The notes: a model not told the origin generated them from the letters alone. Shown: positions 1 through 10,025, counted from the stretch's first letter. The stretch is 64,000 nt of DNA from Lachnospira sp. (GCA_015057605.1 SVDX01000003.1:1-64000), one strand, 5' to 3'. Translations and numbers: made by a program.

Positions 1-51
1 CAACAGTTTTTTATAGACCACAAGAGCTGAAAAAGAGTTTTTTTAAAATGA

Positions 52-80
52 TTGATAAGAAACGATTTGGAAAATAATAT
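52..80 (+). promoter_or_regulatory. Sigma-A-type promoter for the aminotransferase gene
   Basis: TTGATA (52-57) and TAATAT (75-80) are separated by 17 bases. The ribosome site AAAGGAT follows and the ATG is at 99. Seen directly; not tested. Confidence 0.55.
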
Positions 81-98
81 AAAAATAAAGGATAAACT

Positions 99-1271
99 AT
101 GAACACGAACTTTTCAAACAGGGCTATGACATTTGGCCCAAACATTTTTAATATTTTAAATGAGAAAAAAGAAGAACTTATTAAGAAAGGCATGAAGGTG
201 ACTAATCTTTCTGTTGGAACACCGGATTTTGCGCCAAGTAAGGCGATTATGGAAGCTGTAAGTAAGGCTTCTCTTAATCCAGATAATTACAAATATTCCC
301 TTGGTGATACAAAAGAACTTACCGATGCAGTAATTGCTTGGTACAAGAGAAGATACAATGTAGAACTTAAAGCGGGTGAAATAATGTCCGTTGCAGGAAC
401 GCAAGAAGGTATGGCGCACATTGCACTTACATTTTGCAATGAAGGCGACGTGGTGTTAGTACCTAATCCGGGATATCCTATATTTGAGACAGGTCCATAT
501 CTTAACGGCGCAAAGGTATGTTATTATGAGCTTTTGCCAGAAAACAATTATCTGATTGACTTTGATTCAATAGATGAGGAAGTGGCAAGAAAAGCTAAGC
601 TTATTATAGTTTCATATCCGCTTAATCCGACCTGCACCTGCGCAGATAAGGAATTTTATGTAAAGCTTATTGAATTTGCCAAGAAATACGATATCATAGT
701 AATAAATGATAACGCATATTCAGAGATTATATATGACCAAAGAGAAAGCTTTTCATTCTTAGAGCTTCCTGGGGCAAAGGAAATAGGTTTAGAATTTAAT
801 TCCCTTTCAAAGACTTATAATCTTACTGGTATTAGAATTTCATTCCTTATGGGCAATGAAAAATATATTGAAAAATTCAGCCAGCTTCGTTCGCAATTTG
901 ACTATGGTACAAGCTTTTTAGTACAGGCTGCAGCCATTGAAGCCTTAAATGGCGATCAGTCAGAGGTGGCAAAAAACAGAGAAGAATACCAAAGAAGACG
1001 AGATGCTTTGTGCAAGGTGCTACTAAATAATGGCTTTGAATTAAATCCGTCAGAGGGTACAATGTTTGTATGGGCAAAGATTCCTGATGTGGGCCTTAGC
1101 TCGGAGGAATTTTGTATAAAGCTTTTAGAGACAACAGGAATTATCTGTACACCGGGTTCAAGCTTTGGAAGTCTTGGCGAGGGCTATGTAAGATTCGCAC
1201 TGGTGCTTCCTGCAGACGAATTGGCAAACTTAGATTTTAGTGGAATGGGTGAGATGTATGGCAAGCTGTGA
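99..1271 (+). CDS. PLP-dependent aminotransferase, class I/II (LL-diaminopimelate/aspartate aminotransferase-like)
   Basis: A 390-residue fold-type I aminotransferase of the usual family length. The Schiff-base lysine is in SLSK at 235-238, inside a typical phosphate-binding stretch that continues with TGIR. PNPGYP at 122-127 and the Asp/Tyr pair of NDNAYSEI (about 203-210) are cofactor contacts. The closest type I recognise is the DapL/AspC-like group that transfers an amino group between an amino acid and a 2-oxo acid in the cytosol; the exact substrate cannot be read from sequence. AAAGGAT precedes the ATG at 99. Its last 14 bases overlap the next small gene, so the two are probably co-translated. 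The stretch NPTCTC has two cysteines just after the conserved NPT, which is a little unusual. Confidence 0.85.
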   Translation: MNTNFSNRAMTFGPNIFNILNEKKEELIKKGMKVTNLSVGTPDFAPSKAIMEAVSKASLNPDNYKYSLGDTKELTDAVIAWYKRRYNVELKAGEIMSVAGTQEGMAHIALTFCNEGDVVLVPNPGYPIFETGPYLNGAKVCYYELLPENNYLIDFDSIDEEVARKAKLIIVSYPLNPTCTCADKEFYVKLIEFAKKYDIIVINDNAYSEIIYDQRESFSFLELPGAKEIGLEFNSLSKTYNLTGIRISFLMGNEKYIEKFSQLRSQFDYGTSFLVQAAAIEALNGDQSEVAKNREEYQRRRDALCKVLLNNGFELNPSEGTMFVWAKIPDVGLSSEEFCIKLLETTGIICTPGSSFGSLGEGYVRFALVLPADELANLDFSGMGEMYGKL

Positions 1272-1431
1272 TTATTGCAATAATTTAATATATGATGAAG
1301 ACACAGAAGAGTATGTGTGTGATGTAAATATGGATGAAGATGATTACATGAGATTTGTAACATCGGACTACAAACAGTGTCCATATTTCCAGAGTAATGA
1401 CGAATATAAGATAGTTAGGAAGCAGATGTAA
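1258..1431 (+). CDS. Small cysteine-containing protein, DUF6472-like
   Basis: A 57-residue acidic protein with CDYC near the N-terminus, two later cysteines, a DEDDYMRF stretch and a C-terminal EYKIVRKQM. This pattern matches what I recall of the DUF6472 family, small proteins widespread in Lachnospiraceae with no known function; the cysteine pairs suggest a small zinc site. I chose ATG 1258 over the in-frame GTG 1240 because family members begin MxxC. It overlaps the aminotransferase by 14 bases, implying translational coupling, and is followed directly by a terminator. Confidence 0.7.
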   Translation: MASCDYCNNLIYDEDTEEYVCDVNMDEDDYMRFVTSDYKQCPYFQSNDEYKIVRKQM

Positions 1432-1482
1432 AAAAGGATAGCTTTGATTAGTGTTTAATACTAATTAAGGCTATCCTTTTTT
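1431..1482. terminator. Bidirectional intrinsic terminator
   Basis: AAAAAGGATAGC (from 1431) pairs with GCTATCCTTTTT (from 1470), with an inner TTAGT/ACTAA stem in the loop. A-rich and T-rich flanks let it work for both the plus-strand small gene and the minus-strand XRE gene, whose last codons lie inside the right arm. Confidence 0.85.
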
Positions 1483-1671
1483 ATATTCCATTATGTCTTC
1501 TACATTGCAATCAAGAATTTGACAAAATGTATCTATAGTGTGTGTACTTACGCTTTCATTACGTTTAAGGCGTGTTATCTGTGAAGGGCTGATGCCGTGT
1601 TTCTTGATAAGAGCATATTGGGTAACGTTCTTTTCTTTCATGGTTTGCCAGAGCTTGTCATAAGTGATCAT
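1471..1671 (-). CDS. XRE/Cro-CI family helix-turn-helix regulator
   Basis: A 66-residue one-domain regulator: an HTH_3 fold with TQYALIKKHGIS as helices 2-3, SQITRLKRNE as the recognition region, and a C-terminal ILDCNVEDIMEY that is typical of small Cro-type proteins in Clostridia. The in-frame ATG at 1683 is rejected: GGAGGT at about 1676-1681 would lie just inside that ORF and is correctly spaced for ATG 1671. The gene diverges from the unknown gene at 1776, and the shared gap holds a perfect 10-bp inverted repeat. That suggests autoregulation and control of the neighbouring locus (inference). Confidence 0.85.
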   Translation of the reverse strand: MITYDKLWQTMKEKNVTQYALIKKHGISPSQITRLKRNESVSTHTIDTFCQILDCNVEDIMEYKKG

Positions 1672-1697
1672 AATTACCTCCATAAAATATTCTACAC

Positions 1698-1749
1698 TTG
1701 AATATTAACCGATATTAGTATATAATCATATTAACTAAAATCGGTTAAT
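1698..1749 (+). promoter_or_regulatory. Promoter plus inverted-repeat operator for the 1776 gene
   Basis: TTGAAT (1698-1703), 17 bases, TATAAT (1721-1726). ATTAACCGAT (1704-1713) fills the spacer and its perfect inverse ATCGGTTAAT lies at 1740-1749, with a partial third half-site ATATTAAC at 1728-1735. The placement around the core promoter fits repression by the divergent XRE protein; this is inference. Confidence 0.6.
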
Positions 1750-1775
1750 GCTTGTTTGAAAGAGAGGTTATAAAG

Positions 1776-2426
1776 ATGTCTGGTATGACTAATGGAATCA
1801 GAAAGAATAATAGAATATTTATTAAAGAAGCGAATTTATATATTGGAAAACTGTTTGAGTGTAACAAAGGTAAAGTGAACAAAATAGACTTATATGAAAC
1901 AAAGGAGAATGATAAGGAATATTTGTATGATAAGGGTTCGGGTAATTTTCATCTTTTACCAGAAAAAGATAATTTTTACAAGATATCAGACGAGATTAAC
2001 ACAATAATGAAGATTATAAAAATTCAGCTTGAAGAAAAGCTAAAAGAGGTAAATGATAAAAATATTGAATATAAAAGAACAAATCGTGTAGGCGGAAATC
2101 TTTATTATAAACGTAATCCAGAAGGCTTTAAAGGAGGACATCTTTTTGCTTATATCAGAGTTATTAAAGATAATGTACCATATGATTTAATGCCGATTAG
2201 ATTTTATATTGATGATAATAATAATGATGATACTGTTAATTGCATATTAAAATCATATCAATTCAGTAAAGGTGAAATAGAAAAATCATATAGGTACTAT
2301 CCGTTATCACCTGACTCAGATAAAAGTAGAGGGACTAAAGAATTAATGTATTACAATCCGGATACAAGCTTTAAAGATACAGATAAAATCGTAGAAGAAT
2401 TCCTAAAATTTGTAATAGAAAATTAG
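1776..2426 (+). CDS. Protein of unknown function in XRE-controlled accessory locus
   Basis: I do not recognise this 216-residue protein. It has no signal peptide or membrane segment, is rich in Lys, Asn, Tyr and Glu, and has a helical middle with a charged region (IIKIQLEEKLKEVNDKN, about 90-106) followed by a more beta-like C-terminal half. The start at ATG 1776 is favoured over TTG 1752 because AGAGAGG (1761-1767) is correctly spaced for it. It is followed after 20 bases by a lipoprotein gene with its own AAAGGAG, so the two form a likely operon. The base composition is more AT-rich than in the housekeeping genes, consistent with acquired DNA. Function is open. Confidence 0.6.
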   Translation: MSGMTNGIRKNNRIFIKEANLYIGKLFECNKGKVNKIDLYETKENDKEYLYDKGSGNFHLLPEKDNFYKISDEINTIMKIIKIQLEEKLKEVNDKNIEYKRTNRVGGNLYYKRNPEGFKGGHLFAYIRVIKDNVPYDLMPIRFYIDDNNNDDTVNCILKSYQFSKGEIEKSYRYYPLSPDSDKSRGTKELMYYNPDTSFKDTDKIVEEFLKFVIEN

Positions 2427-2446
2427 TTTAAGACAAAGGAGAAACA

Positions 2447-3289
2447 ATGAAAAATAATATAAAGAAAATAATAGCTACAGTTTTTACTATGACTTTTATA
2501 GTAATTGCTGTGGTTACTGTAACATCATGTAACAAAAAGAGTAACATCACAAGAACAGAGGAAACTACAAACGCTCCTTCAAAAGAGAATACAACCGAAT
2601 ACAGAACAGAAGAAAATACAACCGAAAATAAAACTGAAAACAACTCAGAAGTAACTTCTACAGAAAATGTTACAACTGAAAATAATATACAGGAGACTCA
2701 GTCTACTACAGAAGAAAATACAACTCAGGTAGTAACTCAAGCTCCTACGCAAAAACCTACACAGACTCCAACACAGAGACCAACTCAACAACCAACTACC
2801 CAAGCTCCAACACAAGCTCCAACACAGAAGCCTACTGAAGCACCTACTCAGGCGCCAACTCAGGCTCCTACAGAAGCTCCAACTGAGGCTCCAATTAATG
2901 TTCCTTGGTATAGACCTTATTTATCAAACGGACGCCCAGATTATAGAAATTGGAGAACTGGAGAAGGTTACGATTCAAAAGAAGAAAGAGCTAAAAACAA
3001 TAAAATTATGACAGATGACTTTTTAAATAATTTTGCTCCATCTTTTAATTTTGATTCTAACACTTATGTTTATAACAATGGAGTTCTTTCTATAAAGATG
3101 TTTTATGTTTATAATGGTTTATATACAAGTTTAAAAGATCCGAACATAAAAGCTATGTCGATAACTATATATATAGCTGTAGAAAGAAAAGATGGAACTT
3201 ATGATAAATATTATACCAGTCTAAAAAATAATTATAATTTTATATTTTCCACATCTAAAATTACTTTAGATGAATTTTATCTTTATTAA
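2447..3289 (+). CDS. Lipoprotein with Thr/Glu/Asn-rich and Pro-Thr repeat stalk
   Basis: A 280-residue exported lipoprotein. A basic N-terminus, hydrophobic stretch (about 8-25) and lipobox VTSC near residue 28 indicate lipid anchoring. Next come a Thr/Glu/Asn-rich linker and then about 14 tetrapeptides of the type APTQ, KPTQ or APTE (about 98-150), which should form an extended stalk that holds the C-terminal domain away from the membrane. The C-terminal domain (about 152-280) begins near WYRPYLSNGR and is Tyr/Asn-rich; I do not recognise it. It is co-oriented with the unknown gene upstream. Role at the cell surface is inferred from the lipobox only. Confidence 0.75.
   Translation: MKNNIKKIIATVFTMTFIVIAVVTVTSCNKKSNITRTEETTNAPSKENTTEYRTEENTTENKTENNSEVTSTENVTTENNIQETQSTTEENTTQVVTQAPTQKPTQTPTQRPTQQPTTQAPTQAPTQKPTEAPTQAPTQAPTEAPTEAPINVPWYRPYLSNGRPDYRNWRTGEGYDSKEERAKNNKIMTDDFLNNFAPSFNFDSNTYVYNNGVLSIKMFYVYNGLYTSLKDPNIKAMSITIYIAVERKDGTYDKYYTSLKNNYNFIFSTSKITLDEFYLY
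2738..2896 (+). repeat. Pro-Thr tetrapeptide-coding repeat array
   Basis: About 13-14 imperfect 12-base units encoding (A/K/T/R/Q)PT(Q/E) in the lipoprotein. Codon choice varies between units (CCT/CCA, ACT/ACA/ACG), so the array is diverged rather than freshly expanded, though copy number could still vary. Confidence 0.8.
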
Positions 3290-3315
3290 AATAAAATTAA
3301 AAGGAGGTGATTTTT

Positions 3316-3507
3316 ATGGAAAAATTTATTCCTATAAATAAAAATACTAAATTATTATCTTTCAAAATTGAAGAAAATATTTTTGGAAGCGAAGATATTA
3401 CTGAAATAGAAAGATTCAATGATTTACCTTTTTGGTTTGAAGATATAAAAACTTGGCTAGATCAAAGAAATTATGCAAAACATAAAAATCACCTCAAAAA
3501 TATTTAA
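3316..3507 (+). pseudogene. Probable N-terminal remnant of a HipA-like kinase gene
   Basis: A 63-residue reading frame with an excellent ribosome site (AAGGAGGTG at 3301-3309) before ATG 3316; GTG 3307 is rejected because it lies inside that site. The stretch from DLPFWF to the AKHKNHLKN end resembles, from memory, the N-terminal part of HipA-type Ser/Thr kinase proteins of gut Firmicutes, which continue for more than 150 further residues absent here. The frame stops and no continuation is visible in any frame before the next gene. I read it as a truncated remnant. It could instead be a genuine small protein; the match is by memory only. Confidence 0.4.
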
Positions 3508-3526
3508 AATATTCAATGTCAATAGT

Positions 3527-3556
3527 TAGGGCGGTATTCATTAGAATATCGCCTTA
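3527..3556. terminator. Hairpin after the accessory patch, possible terminator
   Basis: GGCGGTATTC (3530-3539) pairs with GAATATCGCC (3544-3553) around a four-base loop, with one G-T pair, and the outer bases extend it. The downstream bases TTACTTATG are not a good T run, so termination would be weak. Confidence 0.4.
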
Positions 3557-3600
3557 CTTATGTAAAAAGAATCGTTAATATTAATATGCATAAAAATTTG

Positions 3601-3630
3601 TTTCACTTTTAATACATTTTATGCTATAAT
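3601..3630 (+). promoter_or_regulatory. Probable promoter for the NSS transporter gene
   Basis: Extended -10 TGCTATAAT ends at 3630. The -35 is weak (TTTCAC, 3601-3606, 18-base spacer). The 5' leader is about 45 bases with no riboswitch-like structure visible. Confidence 0.45.
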
Positions 3631-3682
3631 ATTTTCTTGATAGTGCTTACTTAAGCGAATAGCAAATTATTGGAGGATTACA

Positions 3683-5038
3683 ATGAAAGAGAAACATGGA
3701 TTTTCAAGCAAGCTGGGATTTATTCTTGCAGCAGCAGGCTCAGCAGTAGGTCTTGGTAATATATGGAGATTTCCATATTTGGCAGCAAAATATGGTGGAG
3801 GAAGCTTCCTTCTTATATATTTGGTTTTGGCGATAACATTTGGTTTTGCATTGCTCGTAACTGAGATTGCAATTGGTCGTAAGACAGGTAAGAGTGCATT
3901 GTTTGCATTTAAGGAACTTGATAGAAGAAGTGGATTTATTGGCGTACTTGCAAGTATAGTGCCGATTATCATTTTACCTTATTACTGCGTAATCGGCGGT
4001 TGGGTACTTAAGTTTGCAACAGTTTATTTAACAGGTGGTGCTAAAGATGCTGTAGCAGATGACTTCTTTACAGGATTTATTACAAATCCAACAGAGCCTA
4101 TTATATGGTTAGTAATATTTATTGTTGCAACAATGGTTGTAATTTTACTTGGCGTTAATAAAGGTATTGAAAATATCAGTAAGGTGCTTATGCCTGTGCT
4201 TGTAGTTTTATCTTTGATTATAGCTATATTTGTTATAACAAGACCGGGTGCTACAGATGGTCTTGCGTATTACTTAAAGCCTGATTTATCAAAGATTAAT
4301 GGTAATGCATTTTTAGCGGCAGCAGGACAGTTATTCTATTCAATGTCGCTTGCTATGGGTATTATGATTACTTATGGTTCATATATTCCTAAGGATGCAG
4401 ATATTGAAAGCAGTGTACGAAGTATCGAAATCTTTGATACAGCTATTGCGTTTTTAGCAGGTCTTATGATTGTACCAGCTGTATTTGTTTTCTCAGGTGG
4501 TGACCAGTCAGCACTTCAAGCAGGACCAACACTTATGTTTATAACATTACCAAAGGTATTTGGAAGTATGGTAGCATCTAATGTAATTGGTGCAGCATTC
4601 TTCATATTAGTATTCTTTGCAGCGGTTACATCATCTATTTCACTTATGGAAACAGTTGTATCAATATTTGTAGATATGACAGGTAAGAACCGTAAGGTAA
4701 TTACAGTTATAGTAACAATTTATACAATTCTTATGGCAATACCTTCGTCATTAGGATTTGGCGTATGGGATAACATAAGCTTTAATGGAATGAGTATACT
4801 TGATATGTTTGACTTTATTTCAAATAGTGTGCTTATGCCAATTGTTGCGTTACTTACATGCTTATTTATAGGATTTGTTGTAAAACCAAAGACTGTTACA
4901 GATGAAGTAAAAAAATCAACTAATAAGTTTAAGAGTGAGAAGCTCTATGTAGTACTTGTTAAATGGGTATCTCCAATTTTACTTGTACTTATACTCGTAA
5001 GCTCAATCTTAAATGCATTTGGAATTATAAAATTATAG
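3683..5038 (+). CDS. Sodium-dependent transporter, neurotransmitter:sodium symporter (NSS/SNF) family
   Basis: A 451-residue polytopic membrane protein of the LeuT/MhsT class. The N-terminus has the family hallmark GSAVGLGNIWRFPY in TM1 (about 19-32), where the unwound helix binds substrate and sodium, followed by KYGGGSF. About 11 hydrophobic segments follow, and the last (ILLVLILVSSIL) runs close to the C-terminus. Bacterial members import amino acids with sodium; the substrate (aromatic, branched or other) cannot be assigned. Ribosome site TTGGAGG precedes ATG 3683. It is a single-gene unit between a promoter at 3601-3630 and a terminator at 5056. Confidence 0.93.
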   Translation: MKEKHGFSSKLGFILAAAGSAVGLGNIWRFPYLAAKYGGGSFLLIYLVLAITFGFALLVTEIAIGRKTGKSALFAFKELDRRSGFIGVLASIVPIIILPYYCVIGGWVLKFATVYLTGGAKDAVADDFFTGFITNPTEPIIWLVIFIVATMVVILLGVNKGIENISKVLMPVLVVLSLIIAIFVITRPGATDGLAYYLKPDLSKINGNAFLAAAGQLFYSMSLAMGIMITYGSYIPKDADIESSVRSIEIFDTAIAFLAGLMIVPAVFVFSGGDQSALQAGPTLMFITLPKVFGSMVASNVIGAAFFILVFFAAVTSSISLMETVVSIFVDMTGKNRKVITVIVTIYTILMAIPSSLGFGVWDNISFNGMSILDMFDFISNSVLMPIVALLTCLFIGFVVKPKTVTDEVKKSTNKFKSEKLYVVLVKWVSPILLVLILVSSILNAFGIIKL

Positions 5039-5055
5039 AAATGATAGACTTAAAG

Positions 5056-5084
5056 ACTGCCATACTTTGTGTGGCAGTTTTTTT
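5056..5084 (+). terminator. Intrinsic terminator of the NSS gene
   Basis: ACTGCCATAC (5056-5065) pairs with GTGTGGCAGT (about 5069-5078) with one T-G pair, then a run of seven T. Confidence 0.88.
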
Positions 5085-5097
5085 ATAGTATAGAAAA

Positions 5098-5210
5098 TTC
5101 CTTTGTAGGACCTCCCTATATTATAAAAACACTCCGTGGGATGCGCACTCGCACGAATAAGGAAGTTGAAAGTGGACTTATCCACTTTGTTCTACATTGT
5201 ATAGAACAAA
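5098..5210. other. Structured intergenic stretch between NSS gene and hrcA
   Basis: No gene is visible. TTCCTT (5098-5103) is complementary to AAGGAA (5159-5164), enclosing a GC-richer segment with TGCG/CGCA. Two perfect hairpins follow: AAAGTGGA/TCCACTTT (about 5169-5188) and TTGTTCTA/TAGAACAA (about 5187-5210). The GC-rich core differs from the AT-rich surroundings. It could be a dispersed repeat or a small structured RNA. It lies before the heat-shock promoter. Confidence 0.4.
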
Positions 5211-5235
5211 ATACATAAATTCTTAAAAAATGTTA

Positions 5236-5264
5236 TTGACATTTGTTTTTGATAGTGATATTTT
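5236..5264 (+). promoter_or_regulatory. Promoter of the hrcA-grpE-dnaK-dnaJ operon
   Basis: Consensus TTGACA (5236-5241), 17-base spacer, TATTTT (5259-5264). The CIRCE operator begins near the expected transcription start. Confidence 0.75.
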
Positions 5265-5279
5265 ATATATAGAAAATGA

Positions 5280-5306
5280 TTAGCACTCCAATTAAGTGAG
5301 TGCTAA
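5280..5306 (+). promoter_or_regulatory. CIRCE operator
   Basis: Perfect CIRCE: TTAGCACTC (5280-5288), nine bases, GAGTGCTAA (5298-5306). This is the binding site of HrcA, encoded by the next gene, so the operon is autoregulated and induced by heat or unfolded protein through GroE titration (family knowledge). Confidence 0.98.
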
Positions 5307-5328
5307 CAACAAAGAAAGGTGGGAGCCA

Positions 5329-6375
5329 ATGGAACTGGATAGCAGGAAGTTTAAGATACTGCAGGCAATAATTCGTAATTATTTAGAAACAGGTGAACCA
5401 GTAGGCTCTAGAACTATTTCTAAATATACAGACCTCAATTTAAGCTCTGCAACAATACGTAATGAGATGGCGGACTTAGAAGAGCTTGGATATATTATTC
5501 AACCACATACATCAGCAGGTCGTATTCCTACAGATAAGGGCTACAGATTATATGTAGACAATATGATGGAGGATAAGGCTAATGAACTTGACAGTAGAAA
5601 AAAGGAAGTTGAAGACCTTAAGACATTTCTTATTGAAAAGGTTGATAAGGTTGAAGTCCTTTTACAGAATGTAGCTAAGCTTTTAGCTGATAACACTAAT
5701 TATGCTACTATGGTAACTACGGCAAAGAGCAATAAGAGCAGACTTAAGTTCATACAATTATCTTTGATAGAGTCTAATAAGCTATTAACGGTAATAGTTA
5801 TGGATGGCAACATTATTAAGAACAGAATGATAGATTTAGATACAGTGATTGATAGTGAGACTGTGCTTAAGATGAACATTTTGTTAAATAGTACGCTTAA
5901 CGGACTGACATTGGAAGAGATTAATCTTTCCATAGTATCGAAGCTTAAGAATCAGGCTGGAGAACATATTGACCTTATTAAGAAGGTGATTGATGTGGTG
6001 GCAGACACACTAAGCGATGAGGATGATTTAGAGATATACACCTCAGGTGCTACTAACATTTTCAAATATCCTGAGCTTAGCGACAGTAGTAGGGCAAGCG
6101 AGCTTATATGTACATTTGAAGAGAAGGAACTTTTAACTAATCTTATTACGGATTCATTGAATGAAGATGGTCAAAAAGGTATTCAAGTGTATATTGGTAA
6201 TGAGACTCCAGTAAAGACGATGAAGGATTGCAGTGTTGTTACAGCAACCTATGAATTAGAAGATGGAGTTAGGGGAACAATTGGAATAATTGGACCTAAG
6301 AGAATGGATTACGAGAAGGTTGTCGAGAATCTTAAGATAGTAAAAGAACAACTGGATACAGTATTTAAGAAATAG
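5329..6375 (+). CDS. hrcA: Heat-inducible transcription repressor HrcA
   Basis: A 348-residue HrcA. The N-terminal winged helix shows LETGEPVGSRTISK and LSSATIRNEMADLEELGYI, then the conserved TSAGRIPTDKGYR, followed by the GAF-like dimerisation and inserted domains. HrcA binds CIRCE and represses chaperone genes. I start it at ATG 5329 (MELDSRKF), preceded by AAAGGTGG. The longer frame from GTG 5296 starts inside the CIRCE right arm and adds 11 residues not typical of the family. It is the first gene of the dnaK operon, 15 bases ahead of grpE. Confidence 0.96.
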   Translation: MELDSRKFKILQAIIRNYLETGEPVGSRTISKYTDLNLSSATIRNEMADLEELGYIIQPHTSAGRIPTDKGYRLYVDNMMEDKANELDSRKKEVEDLKTFLIEKVDKVEVLLQNVAKLLADNTNYATMVTTAKSNKSRLKFIQLSLIESNKLLTVIVMDGNIIKNRMIDLDTVIDSETVLKMNILLNSTLNGLTLEEINLSIVSKLKNQAGEHIDLIKKVIDVVADTLSDEDDLEIYTSGATNIFKYPELSDSSRASELICTFEEKELLTNLITDSLNEDGQKGIQVYIGNETPVKTMKDCSVVTATYELEDGVRGTIGIIGPKRMDYEKVVENLKIVKEQLDTVFKK

Positions 6376-6390
6376 AAAGGTGGTAAGGTA

Positions 6391-6948
6391 GTGGCAGCTA
6401 AGAAGAAAAACAACCCAGAAGTCGAAGAGACAGTAGAAGAGGTTGTAGAAGAAGTCACAGAAGAAACAGTAGAGGAATGCGAAGCAGCAGACGAAGCTTG
6501 TAATGAACAGGATGAAAAGGATGCAGCTATTGAAGCTTTGAATGACAGATATAGAAGACTGTTAGCAGAGTTTGACAATTATAAAAAGCGTACAGAAAAA
6601 GAAAAATCAATGATGTACGAGTTTGGTGCCAAAGATGCACTGTTAAAGATGCTTCCAATTGTGGACAATTTTGAAAGAGGTTTGGCATCAGTTCCTGTAG
6701 AAGATAAAGAATCAGCATTTGCTGATGGTATGAACAAAATCTACAAGCAGTTTATGACAACTCTTGAAGAGGTAAAGGTAGTGCCGATAGAGGCAGTAGG
6801 TAAGACATTTGACCCTAATCTTCATAATGCAGTTATGCATATTGATGATGACAGCTACTCAGAAAGCGAAGTTGTAGAAGAATTCCAAAAGGGTTACATG
6901 TATAAAGAATCCGTACTTAGACATAGTATGGTAAAAGTTGCTAATTAA
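6391..6948 (+). CDS. grpE: Nucleotide exchange factor GrpE
   Basis: A 185-residue GrpE. An acidic, Glu/Val-rich N-terminal tail (1-50) leads into the coiled coil with RYRRLLAEFDNYKKRTEKEK, then the beta domain with GKTFDPNLHNAVMHI and the C-terminal GYMYKESVLRHSMVKVAN, all family hallmarks. It releases ADP from DnaK. The start is GTG 6391, with AAAGGTGG ending 7 bases upstream; no ATG is available near it. It sits between hrcA and dnaK in the usual order. Confidence 0.96.
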   Translation: MAAKKKNNPEVEETVEEVVEEVTEETVEECEAADEACNEQDEKDAAIEALNDRYRRLLAEFDNYKKRTEKEKSMMYEFGAKDALLKMLPIVDNFERGLASVPVEDKESAFADGMNKIYKQFMTTLEEVKVVPIEAVGKTFDPNLHNAVMHIDDDSYSESEVVEEFQKGYMYKESVLRHSMVKVAN

Positions 6949-8838
<1,890 letters not shown>

Positions 8839-8872
8839 TTAAATTTGTTACGCTTCAGAATGGAGATTAAAA

Positions 8873-10018
8873 ATGGCAGACAAAAGGGATTATTACGAAG
8901 TCTTAGGCGTGCCTAAGGATGCAGATGATGCCGCATTAAAAAAAGCATATAGACAATTAGCAAAGAAATATCATCCGGATACTAATCCGGGTGATGCTGA
9001 TGCTGAAGCCAAATTTAAAGAGGCATCAGAAGCGTACGCAGTACTTAGTGATGCCCAAAAGAGAGCACAGTATGACCAGTTTGGTCACGCTGCTTTTGAC
9101 CAGTCGGCAGGTGGCGGTGGCGCTTATTCAGGTGGTTTTGACTTTGATATGGGCGATATATTTGGCGACATATTTGGCGATATATTTGGTGGCGGAAGAC
9201 GTTCATCAAGAAGTAACGGCCCAAGACAAGGCGCAAATCTTAGAGCAACTCTTCGTATTACATTTGAAGAGGCTGTATTTGGTACAACCAAGGAGATAGA
9301 CGTTACGCTAAAGGAAGAATGTCCTACATGTAAGGGCAGTGGAGCTAAGCCGGGCACACAACCACAGACATGTACAAAGTGCGGTGGTAAGGGTCAGGTT
9401 GTATATACACAACAATCTTTATTTGGCACAATGAGAAATGTTGCAACATGTCCGGATTGTGGTGGCAAGGGCAAGATTGTTAAGGAAAAATGTGGCGATT
9501 GCTATGGAAGCGGCTATGTAAGCAAAAGAAAGAAAATTGAGGTTAGCGTTCCGGCAGGTATTAGCTCAGGTATGAGCATTAGAATTGCAGGAAAGGGCGA
9601 GCCTGGTACTAATGGCGGACCAAGAGGTGACCTTTTGGTAGAGGTTGTTGTATCAAATCATTCAACTTTTAAGAGACAGGATTATGATATATATTCAACA
9701 GTACCAATTTCATTTGCAACAGCAGCATTAGGTGGCGAAGTAAGAGTCGCAACAGTAGATGGTGACGTGCTTTACGACATTAAGCCAGGAACACAGACAG
9801 ATACAAGAGTACGTTTGAAAAACAAAGGCGTACCTTCACTTAGAAACAAAAATATACGTGGTGACCACTATGTTACATTTGTCGTATCTGTACCGGAAAA
9901 GCTCAATTCAGAGCAAAGAGAGGCCTTAAAGGCATTTGACCGTGCTATGCGTGGAGAAAAAGAGCCTGAGGACGACGATAAAGACAAAGCTAAAAAGAAA
10001 AAAGGATTTTTTAAGTAA
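8873..10018 (+). CDS. dnaJ: Chaperone DnaJ (Hsp40)
   Basis: A 381-residue type I Hsp40. The J domain has HPD at 34-36, which triggers DnaK ATPase. A Gly/Phe linker carries a triple GDIF repeat. Four CxxCxGxG zinc repeats span about 150-214 ([32 protein letters not shown]), followed by the C-terminal substrate domains and a Lys-rich tail. It is the last gene of the CIRCE operon; a strong terminator follows 8 bases after the stop. Confidence 0.97.
   Translation: MADKRDYYEVLGVPKDADDAALKKAYRQLAKKYHPDTNPGDADAEAKFKEASEAYAVLSDAQKRAQYDQFGHAAFDQSAGGGGAYSGGFDFDMGDIFGDIFGDIFGGGRRSSRSNGPRQGANLRATLRITFEEAVFGTTKEIDVTLKEECPTCKGSGAKPGTQPQTCTKCGGKGQVVYTQQSLFGTMRNVATCPDCGGKGKIVKEKCGDCYGSGYVSKRKKIEVSVPAGISSGMSIRIAGKGEPGTNGGPRGDLLVEVVVSNHSTFKRQDYDIYSTVPISFATAALGGEVRVATVDGDVLYDIKPGTQTDTRVRLKNKGVPSLRNKNIRGDHYVTFVVSVPEKLNSEQREALKAFDRAMRGEKEPEDDDKDKAKKKKGFFK
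9152..9187 (+). repeat. Triple 12-base tandem repeat in the dnaJ G/F linker
   Basis: Three consecutive GGCGATATATTT units (the second has one C for T) encode GDIF three times. Confidence 0.75.
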
Positions 10019-10025
10019 TATTTTC

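Noticed and set aside
2738-2896. CRISPR-like repeat
   Set aside because: The units are 12-base, in frame, and code for a Pro-Thr stalk; there are no spacers or cas genes.
5296-5328. GTG start for hrcA at 5296
   Set aside because: It begins inside the CIRCE right arm; ATG 5329 has the ribosome site and the family N-terminus.
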